Shown one piece after another: positions 58,269 to 64,000 of a stretch of 64,000 nt of DNA. The notes under the pieces are model-generated. The model made no database searches. It was not told where the DNA came from and worked only from the letters and a program-made list of their open reading frames with translations. Position 1 is the first letter of the stretch; each line of letters starts with the position of its first letter. Where the stretch lies: positions 65,900,172 to 65,964,171 of the forward strand of contig CM056744.1 of NCBI GenBank assembly GCA_029851415.1, given 5' to 3'. This stretch comes from Eretmocerus hayati. Taxonomy: Eukaryota > Arthropoda > Insecta > Hymenoptera > Aphelinidae. The translations under genes and the position numbers were made by a program.

Positions 58269-58830
58269 TTAATCACAATCGGCCAAATGTCGGGGACGTC
58301 GCACGACACGACCACTCCGAGTACTGATAATTGGCACACTTTCAGTACACTCATTCTGTTCATCCAATCTGACTCTGGTATCACACTTCTCAATCACCCC
58401 GAAATCAACATCATTACGGCCCCCATCGTTTATCTGTAAGGGGTATAAGCGTTGCATAGGGCGTTTGAGGAGCCCATTGTTAGTTTTAAACAGGAACACA
58501 CGCGCAACGCCGTCACGCCCCTCAATTTTCTCTACGATACGCGTTAGAGGCCAGGTGATCCGTTTCTTGTTATCATCCCCGATTAAAACGATGTCACCGA
58601 TCTCGATCTTTCGCGACTCTCTAGTACCCGTTTTTGCAAACAACTGGCTCAAATACTCAACACGGAAGCGTTCTCTAAGGCAATTACGGATATTTTGAAT
58701 GTGAGCAAAGTTTTCATTTAATTTTGAGCTAGTAAGCGTATCCAGATCAGCGGTTCCATTCTCGTGAATGTCTTGTAGGAACATTGCAGGTGTTAAGGTA
58801 TGAAACCTTCGATCCCAGATAACCGTGAAT
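58269..58830 (-). pseudogene. pol: BEL/Pao-type integrase C-terminal tail (DUF5641-like), truncated
   Basis: The minus-strand frame encodes the end of a retrotransposon Pol polyprotein. Near the start it has RFHTLTPAMFLQ, the usual LTP-x-HFL/MFL motif after the integrase catalytic core. A basic helix with RFRVEYLSQL follows, then a beta-rich region with IGDIVLIGDDNKKRITWPL, GRDGVARVF and LKRPMQRLYPL, which is typical of DUF5641 in BEL/Pao elements. The C-terminal tail ends in an Arg-rich stretch. Coding extends upstream of the first Met, so the ATG at 58782-58784 is internal. The catalytic core, RNase H, reverse transcriptase, protease and gag are absent: the element is cut near 58830. It sits directly before a polypurine tract and LTR, consistent with a 3' remnant. 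Confidence 0.85.
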
Positions 58831-58887
58831 CTACAACTCGGAGAGTCTCGACTTGTACTACAAGATGAGAGGAAAACGGTCTATTTA

Positions 58888-59097
58888 CATGTAGTCCAAG
58901 GCACAAACTATCGTTCCGCATTCACCCAAGACCGTACCTTGTGCCAGAGAGCGAATCCTACGTGTAGTCGAAGACGTAAACTACCATTCCGCATTCACAC
59001 GAGATTATGCTTCGTGCCGGAGAGTCCCCACGCGTAGTCAAAGATATAAAGTGACGATCCGCATTCACGCAGGGTTGTGTCTTGTGCTGAAGGGTGG
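58888..59097. repeat. Degenerate tandem repeat, three units of about 75 bp
   Basis: The pattern ACGTGTAGTC...ACGTAAACTA...TTCCGCATTCAC...CTTGTGCC...GAGAG recurs three times, at about 58890, 58960 and 59030. The tract lies between the truncated integrase and the plus-strand LTR and might belong to the U3 of the latter if that LTR starts further upstream than called. Confidence 0.8.
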
Positions 59098-59759
59098 CTC
59101 TCGACTAAATAAAGATATTGGAATTGAATGATGGATTAACCATAAGCCAACGGTCACGTTGGTCTGAGAACACGTTGTTGACATGATTTACGAGTCCCAA
59201 CCGGGACTCATGATTCCAGAACTCCCTGCGGATACACGGCATGGAAGCCGTCGGCAACGGACATCGGACAGGCCTCAAGCCAAAGCAAAGACCAGCTACA
59301 GCTACATGCATAAGCCAAGCAACGCCAAGAGGACATGAGATGCAGCATCGCAACAGCAAAAGGGGGGGCGGTCGACAAACAACACTCGCTGTACAGCCAT
59401 GACCTCATTACGGCATACGGCCATGAGACTCGGCAACGTCGCATACGCTTGGCAACGCCGACGCCACCACCTAGCAACAACAAGCCCGGCGCCGCTGCAT
59501 ACCAAGGGGAGGCCTTATTAGATGACGCAACCGACAACCAATCAGAGACGCTCCCCAGACGAGAGAGAGTCTCCCCTCCAGTGCGCAGATCCACGACGCG
59601 CTCGATCGATAATGGCCGCGCACGAATTAGGCAACAGCCCGCCCCCTTTCACTAGTCGGCACCGCCCAGATCCATGATGGCGCATCAAGGAGAGGATGCG
59701 GACGCAGCACCGGTAACCAGTCAGAGGCTTTCGTGGGCGTAACCACGCCACTCGGCTAA

Positions 59760-59767
59760 TGACGTCA
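59760..59767. promoter_or_regulatory. CRE-type TGACGTCA in LTR U3
   Basis: A full TGACGTCA palindrome (within aatgacgtcatt) lies 8 bp upstream of the LTR TATA box, a position typical for bZIP activator sites in LTR promoters. Confidence 0.5.
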
Positions 59768-59774
59768 TTTCGTC

Positions 59775-59782
59775 TATATAAG
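59775..59782 (+). promoter_or_regulatory. TATA box of the plus-strand LTR
   Basis: TATATAAG in the context gtctatataaggagcc, with transcription expected about 25-30 bp downstream. Confidence 0.65.
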
Positions 59783-59969
59783 GAGCCTACAGACGCCCGC
59801 CAGCAGACTTAGACTTGGGGCTTGAGACCCAGACCTTTAACCTCAGCCTCGCTCGAGTAACCGCATAACGAGCCTTGCACTCTGTACTCCCATTTTGTAT
59901 AATAACGCATTCCATAACGCCAGTTCTGTATAGAGTCTTCCATAACGCCAGTTTTGTGTAAAGTCAGTT

Positions 59970-59975
59970 AATAAA
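59970..59975 (+). terminator. AATAAA poly(A) signal of the plus-strand LTR
   Basis: AATAAA lies about 190 bp after the TATA box, preceded by two short repeats of ttccataacgccagtt, and marks the probable end of the R region. Confidence 0.55.
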
Positions 59976-60143
59976 GCCACATTGATTGTCACCACTGCTT
60001 CCATTGTGCTTCAGCACTTAACAATCCAACGAACCCGGCCCCATCACAAGTAACAATAGCAACGGTCCAGAGATCCAGCCATCCAGTAGTTCCAGCAACG
60101 GCAGCAGATACCGAATATTTATAAGTACCAGGTTTGTAAGCGT

Positions 60144-60458
60144 ATGAAGGAGACCCAGCCCTCGACGGAACGGCCGACGAAAATACCAGGAGGGGCTAGT
60201 TCCGTGACTGAGGTCTGCCCTGAGGAATACCAACCTCCTCTGAAGGTCTCGAAATACTCGCCTGAGCCCGCACCTACGCTTCGTCGCACGACAAGAGTGC
60301 TCGACTTGACCGTATACGGCGTTTCTCCGACGGACGATGAACGATGTCTGACTCCAGTAGACCCAAGCGTTGCCCGCGCTGCAATTTCAAGTTCCCAGGA
60401 GCCAGCCGAACCGCAACCGTGTACGAGCTCTACGCCTTACAACAGGCCCGTCGTTTAG
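60144..60458 (+). CDS. Alternative overlapping frame in LTR U5 (104 codons)
   Basis: A Pro/Thr/Ser-rich frame starts at an ATG 20 bp after gtaccaggtttg and overlaps the QQARRLA frame in a different phase. It has no counterpart in the solo LTR at 42 kb, so I consider it less likely to be the protein product, though it might serve as an upstream frame. Confidence 0.2.
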   Translation: MKETQPSTERPTKIPGGASSVTEVCPEEYQPPLKVSKYSPEPAPTLRRTTRVLDLTVYGVSPTDDERCLTPVDPSVARAAISSSQEPAEPQPCTSSTPYNRPVV

Positions 60459-60565
60459 CACGCGCAGGCGCAGAATCGAGTAGGCCTCGGATTATAAACG
60501 GCGCCGCGCCAGATTCGACGACCGAACCAAGCGTTCCGGCTTCTCCAGAACCGTCGTCCCAGTAA
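60344..60565 (+). CDS. Small LTR-encoded protein with a QQARRLA motif (73 aa)
   Basis: The frame starts at ATG 60344 and stops 21 bp before the LTR 3' end, just ahead of the primer-binding site. It has an N-terminal basic Cys pair (C10-x2-C13), the core YALQQARRLARAGA (residues 30-43), and a Pro/Ser-rich acidic tail. The core matches the 42031-42282 protein at 11 of 14 positions, and the DNA around it is only moderately similar. Both frames occupy the same place between the poly(A) signal and the LTR terminus. The Cys pair and Arg-rich core could contact nucleic acid, but that is speculation. I know of no named family. Because it lies in U5, a full-length element would carry it twice. Confidence 0.45.
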   Translation: MSDSSRPKRCPRCNFKFPGASRTATVYELYALQQARRLARAGAESSRPRIINGAAPDSTTEPSVPASPEPSSQ

Positions 60566-60591
60566 CTTCAGGGCTCGTTCATAACAGTTTT

Positions 60592-60609
60592 TGGTGACAG
60601 CGGTGGGAT
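60592..60609 (+). other. Primer-binding site, tRNA-Leu-like
   Basis: TGGTGACAGCGGTGGGAT begins with TGG, complementary to the CCA tail of a tRNA, and the rest closely resembles the complement of eukaryotic tRNA-Leu 3' ends (…CCCACCGCTGxCACCA). It lies 5 nt after the LTR end, as expected for minus-strand priming. Confidence 0.65.
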
Positions 60610-60727
60610 GCCGATTGTGGAAGCAGTGATTTTACATGGCAAAAGGTGGAGCGGCAATTTGAACATTGACAATTGAACGGTGACATCTGAACATTGAACA
60701 TTGGTGATTGTATAATATCGAAGATCT

Positions 60728-61153
60728 ATGGACCCATCAACTCTGGCTTTACTCCCAAGAAGAAATCGACACGTCGTGCCATACATCCACCCGAGCTATC
60801 GCTGGACCATCTACGACATCGAGACCCGTGCAGACATTGGAAAATTTGACAAGACCATTATACAACCAGTTGGAGAAGGATCTAAATTAGTCATTGTCGC
60901 CATACTCAAGGGACGAGCACTGAGAGAAATCATATACGCCAAGTGTATCACCGCAAGGGAACCATTCTGCTACATCACACAAGACCCGGTGCGCCTTACC
61001 CGGATTACCGCAAGGACAAAAACCATCAGCGCGATTTTCCTGGAGGACGATCCAGATACCGTCTACGATCAGAAGACCTACATCGAACGAGGAACATTCA
61101 TCGAACTCCGTTATTTGGAATCCGACGAGAAACCATTTCCTCCAACCCGCTGA
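60728..61153 (+). CDS. Hypothetical 141-aa protein of the gypsy-like element
   Basis: This is the first sizeable frame after the primer-binding site, starting at ATG 60728. The sequence is balanced in composition, with alternating beta-type stretches (KLVIVAILKGRALREIIYAK, TKTISAIFLEDDP) and a mixed charge pattern, and it looks like a folded domain and not random translation. I do not recognise the fold. Position suggests either the N-terminal part of gag or an accessory protein. A stop codon and 1.8 kb of repeat-rich DNA separate it from the zinc-knuckle frame, so if it is gag the gene is broken. Confidence 0.4.
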   Translation: MDPSTLALLPRRNRHVVPYIHPSYRWTIYDIETRADIGKFDKTIIQPVGEGSKLVIVAILKGRALREIIYAKCITAREPFCYITQDPVRLTRITARTKTISAIFLEDDPDTVYDQKTYIERGTFIELRYLESDEKPFPPTR

Positions 61154-61956
61154 AGGATTGAGTTCCCGAGTAGCTGAATCTACGAGTCGTCCAATCTTCG
61201 AGTTGCCGAGCTTCTGAACCTTGAGTATAAGTTACGTATTTTTATTACCAATTTGTCTTAATTAAGCGGATAGAATTTTAGGATTGGTGACTGTCTCACC
61301 CAAGGAATTTTGGCAATAACTGCCAAATAGTTATCTTTCTTAAGCCCTAACTTAGATCTTATAGCAGTCAGAGTTCTGACTTATACGCACTAGTTCTGAC
61401 GATAGTCGCTAGATAGGTATCTTTCTTAAGTCCCTACTTAGATTTACTTTCAACGAGAGTACACACTGATAGTTACTGATTCCCTCGATTCTGATGAATA
61501 GGCCTTTCGGACTGGTGATTGCTTCACCCAGTGAATTTATAAGAACGATTTCTCATTCAGTTTCACTTCGTGATGATATAAATCACAATCGAACCTCTAG
61601 ATCAAGACTTGATCGTAATGTTGCCGCAGATGTACAACGTATGTTAGATATACTGGTTGACGACTTGATTATCGTGCGAGTAGATTCTCACAACAGAAAC
61701 GTGAATTCGAACCCTAGAAGTCTTGATTTTGGGAATCAACCCAGCTTGGTGAATCCTAGAGGCTTGAGATCTGTAGGCTTGGCATAATTTTACGTATATA
61801 AAATAAGGATCGACGTTGATCGTCCTCGATGAGTACATTCTAGTCTCGATAATTAACCTGTCTATCGCTCTACGATCGAATGTTGGTTCGACCCCAATTG
61901 CGTTTTGACTGATCATTGTGATCTGCTGGGTGTATGTTAATGAGTGCTTGTGTTCT

Positions 61957-62455
61957 ACTAACAACGAAAAGATAGCAACCCGACCAGGAGGGCACGTTCA
62001 GATCGCTCGATGAATGGCGGACCACTGCTCACGTATTGTAAGACTAACATTTCCTGCTTTCGCCGGTTGACAGATTTTTCGCGATCATCAACTGACGCCT
62101 CTCGCTCCTCTCTGTTACTTTTAAGGAACCATAATTATAAGAAAAGATAGTAATTCCGACCAAGAGGGCTTGCTCGATGATTGGCGGACCCTTACTCACC
62201 TAACCTAAGATAGATTAAATTGATTGTGTGCTGTGAGTTTCAGTTGTGCTATTATAAACGTACACTTGATATTGCGGGTCGAATCGTGTGGTTGAAACGA
62301 GTGTCTGTGACGACTAACGAGGAAAAGATAGCAACCCGACCAGGAGGGCACGTTCAGATCGCTCGATGAATGGCGGACCACTGCTCACCTAGTTAAGACT
62401 AACAACCAACGCTTTCGTCAGTTGACAGATCTTTCGCGACCATCAACTGACGCCC
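61957..62455. repeat. About 145-bp direct repeats with a partial third copy
   Basis: A block with aaaagatagcaacccgacc, gatcgctcgatgaatggcgg and atcaactgacgcc occurs at about 61962 and 62316. A shortened version (aaaagatagtaattccgacc ... gatgattggcggac) lies between them near 62143. Confidence 0.85.
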
Positions 62456-62562
62456 TTTTGCTTCTTCTTCTTAAAATAAGGCCATCCACTGACTCTGTTA
62501 TCGTGCTCGAACTGGATAGATAATCTAACCAACAGCCGAACAAGTCTTTGGATTTAGCATAA

Positions 62563-62815
62563 GAATCTAGGAGTGACGTAATTCCGATCACGACGGCTAA
62601 TACCCGAATGACTGTGAGGTGGTCCGATAAGTAGTTTGAACCTAGAATAAGAACCTAGGAGTGACGTAATCCCGATCACGATGGCTAATACCCAAATGAC
62701 TGTGAGGTGGTCCGATAAGTAGTTTGCATAGTTTAAGAGTAGTTAGAATTGAGACACGATTGCAATCACGACAGATAACATCTGAACGATTGTAAGGTGG
62801 CTCAATTAGAAATAA
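62563..62815. repeat. 88-bp tandem repeat, about 2.8 copies
   Basis: Units start gaatctaggagtgacg at 62563 and gaacctaggagtgacg at 62651; a third, diverged unit with CACGATTGCAATCACGAC and TGTAAGGTGG follows. Each ends in TGTGAGGTGG-type sequence. Confidence 0.85.
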
Positions 62816-62934
62816 GAGAGTGTTGTGGTCTTATTTGATAAAAAGCGATAGACGGATCTCTTGAATAATATTAGGGAACAGTATAGTTACCCGATTAGGA
62901 ATTGTCTTGGTTGGCCTTTGAGAATTTCGGCAAC

Positions 62935-63531
62935 ATGGCCCGATTTACGGAAGCCCCAGATCTCAATAGCCTCATGGGAGACCCAGAAACTGATCAAATA
63001 GACAGGATTTCATTCCTCGTGAGCCTAGCGATAGAAGCTGTTTATGATATGCGGCGGAGGGTTCTGTTGAGTAACTGTCGAACTCCGGCTAGGGATTTTC
63101 GCGCTCCCTCGCAGAACACTATTCGTGACTTACAGCATTTGGAGACAATGAAATCGGATCGGGGAACCGATTTTGTCGCGCAAGACCCATATAACCGCCA
63201 GCTCCCTAGACTCTACGCCCGAAAACTCACTGGAAAATTTACACAACCGAGAAGAGAACCGTTCGATTTACCGCGACCAGGTATTTTTAAAGACATGAGC
63301 AGGATCAAATGTTTCAGGTGTGAAATGTTCGGACATTATGCTAGGAATTGTCGAAGAGCTATACCCTTACGCACACCGAGACGCGACCCTGAAGCTTATT
63401 GTCAATACTGTCACAAGAGGGGTCATTCATTTGAAAATTGTAAGGTGCAACCACGAAAAGTTGCAGTCGCTAGAGTGAACCCAATTTCAACTCACCAAGT
63501 TGACGAATCCGCTGAAACGAATATAAATTAG
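62935..63531 (+). CDS. gag: Gag-like nucleocapsid fragment with two CCHC zinc knuckles
   Basis: From the first ATG (62935) the frame encodes 198 residues, and it stays open a further 11 codons upstream. The C-terminal half has two zinc knuckles of the form C-x2-C-x4-H-x4-C: C126-C129-H134-C139 and C156-C159-H164-C169. They are separated by a basic, Pro/Arg-rich linker. This is the nucleocapsid arrangement of retroviral-type Gag and packages RNA. The N-terminal half lacks a complete capsid domain; at under 200 residues it is about half the usual gypsy Gag length, so the gene is probably truncated at its 5' side. The frame stops before any protease motif, with no D-S/T-G seen downstream. Confidence 0.7.
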   Translation: MARFTEAPDLNSLMGDPETDQIDRISFLVSLAIEAVYDMRRRVLLSNCRTPARDFRAPSQNTIRDLQHLETMKSDRGTDFVAQDPYNRQLPRLYARKLTGKFTQPRREPFDLPRPGIFKDMSRIKCFRCEMFGHYARNCRRAIPLRTPRRDPEAYCQYCHKRGHSFENCKVQPRKVAVARVNPISTHQVDESAETNIN

Positions 63532-63725
63532 CCGAGGTCATTGATGAAAATTCGACCCAGGTTATAAAGACGATAATCAGAAGGTTACATATGATTTCAA
63601 TTTCATGATGTGTCTCACACGTGTTTATGGAAGGGATTTCTTGGTTATGATGAATAACAACTATTTGATGACGACATGAGGAAGGATCCTCACTTTGAAC
63701 CGAAATTGCGGCTATCTGAGAAGCG
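63532..63725 (+). other. Interval after gag, no frame
   Basis: No protease or reverse transcriptase motif can be read in any plus-strand frame. A pyrimidine-rich acceptor-like stretch ending TTACAACTAG follows at about 63760-63781. Confidence 0.4.
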
Positions 63726-63791
63726 ATGAAGACCCACAAACACAACCTACACTCTCTCGTTTCCTTTTTCCTTACAACTAGTAGCTTCAAA

Positions 63792-63974
63792 ATGCACGTG
63801 CGACTTTTATCTATTCTACTGCTTCTATTCTATCATCACACCACACAAACAAGAACAAACCAGAGGACCGAACCCAAGCAATCAACCAACCGATACGACG
63901 CACTGTATCACGAACGGCCCGCGATCTCTCGAGTCCCCACCGAACCGTGTGGATACGGGCTTGGAGATACGTGA
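63792..63974 (+). pseudogene. Short signal-peptide-like frame, possible broken env start
   Basis: The frame begins at ATG 63792 with a hydrophobic leader (MHVRLLSILLLLFYHH) followed by polar Thr/Arg/Gln-rich sequence, as in secreted or membrane proteins. It sits 11 nt after a strong 3' splice-site-like sequence, the usual setting for a spliced env gene of an insect errantivirus. It ends after 60 codons at TGA without any transmembrane segment or cleavage site, so if it is env it is truncated or frameshifted. An in-frame ATG at 63726 gives an N-terminal extension. Homology to env is not shown; it could also be a chance frame. Confidence 0.3.
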
Positions 63975-64000
63975 CCGTCGCCACAAAGGTACGACGAACT

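Larger units (their letters stand above)
59174..60586 (+). mobile_element. 5' LTR of a gypsy-like retrotransposon (plus strand)
   Basis: The called LTR begins TGTTGACATG and ends CGTTCATAACA, giving TGTT...AACA termini. It contains a CRE (59760-59767), a TATA box (59775-59782) and AATAAA (59970-59975), and is followed after 5 nt by a primer-binding site. The 3' end is supported by the primer site and by the same TTCATAACA ending in the solo LTR at 42022. The 5' end is uncertain: an upstream TG and the 58.9-59.1 kb repeats could also belong to U3. A small frame lies in its U5. Confidence 0.6.
61154..62934 (+). other. Repeat-rich leader between the two element frames
   Basis: About 1.8 kb with several local duplications and no intact gene. 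Short echoes such as ATCTTTCTTAAG-xCCxACTTAGAT occur at about 61330 and 61420. Two larger repeat families are listed separately. A 97-codon frame at 61494-61787 could be a gag relic but has no motif. Confidence 0.45.
59174..64000 (+). mobile_element. Gypsy-like LTR retrotransposon, 5' part, runs off the window
   Basis: The element consists of an LTR, a primer-binding site, a 141-codon frame, about 1.8 kb of repeat-rich leader, a gag-like frame with two CCHC knuckles, and a short signal-peptide-like frame. No protease, reverse transcriptase or integrase is seen between gag and the last frame. Pol is therefore either deleted or lies beyond the window. The second LTR, if any, is outside. Confidence 0.6.

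Noticed and set aside
60001..60020. LTR 3' end at cttcagcacttaaca
   Set aside because: It would fit TG...CA termini, but no primer-binding site follows it, whereas one follows the TTCATAACA end at 60586, which is also shared with the solo LTR.

Overview
The window looks like nuclear DNA of a eukaryote, most likely an arthropod and probably an insect. It is AT-rich and has almost no host-type genes. It carries the C-terminal tail of a BEL/Pao-type retrotransposon integrase, a Ty3/gypsy-like gag with two CCHC knuckles, TTA- and TA-flanked inverted-repeat elements, tRNA-like Pol III boxes and several satellite families. Species cannot be fixed from the sequence alone. Nothing resembles a bacterial operon, a CRISPR array, an rRNA gene or a fully foldable tRNA.

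Layout. 0.5-2.55 kb is a 1.01-kb tandem duplication, each copy holding a 206-bp TTA-flanked miniature element; a Helitron-like 3' end and a TA microsatellite lie at 3.0 kb. 3-9.5 kb is mostly unique DNA with two short local duplications. The one convincing long reading frame is at 9566-11416: 616 codons, an N-terminal duplicated module and a C-terminal Cys/His metal-binding region of unknown function. Tandem repeats follow to 12.2 kb, then a TATA-bearing LTR- or promoter-like stretch near 12.7 kb and a Foldback-type element of inverted short repeats at 13.3-14.07 kb.

15.9-23.5 kb is a giant palindrome: about 40 monomers of a roughly 176-bp satellite, left arm in one orientation and right arm in the other, in mirrored order. 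Diverged copies of the same satellite recur at 30.1-31.1 and 35.3-36.5 kb. Further inverted-repeat elements lie at 25.8-26.7, 32.4-32.8, 37.6-37.8, 38.2-39.3, 41.3, 41.9-46.35 and 56.55-56.87 kb. The 41.9-46.35 kb element is composite: a TTA-flanked foldback with about 0.9-kb arms, each carrying a tRNA-like head, whose left arm is split by a 2.4-kb solo LTR with a GCGC target duplication.

46.6-53.9 kb is a second satellite built from trimers of about 56-bp hairpin-bearing subunits, with higher-order duplications at offsets of 1100 and 3296 bp. It passes into a 246-bp satellite to 55.9 kb that keeps the same hairpin. The right end holds two retroelements back to back. On the minus strand is a BEL/Pao remnant (LTR, polypurine tract and integrase tail, 57.9-58.8 kb). 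On the plus strand is a gypsy-like element from about 59.2 kb to the window end (LTR, tRNA-Leu-like primer site, small reading frames, repeat-rich leader, gag zinc knuckles, then a short signal-peptide-like frame where pol would be expected).

The most novel-looking signal is a small reading frame inside the U5 part of both gypsy-like LTRs (minus strand 42031-42282; plus strand 60344-60565). The LTRs are strongly diverged, yet both frames keep a Y-x-LQQARRLA-x-x-GA core and both stop within about 25 bp of the LTR 3' end.
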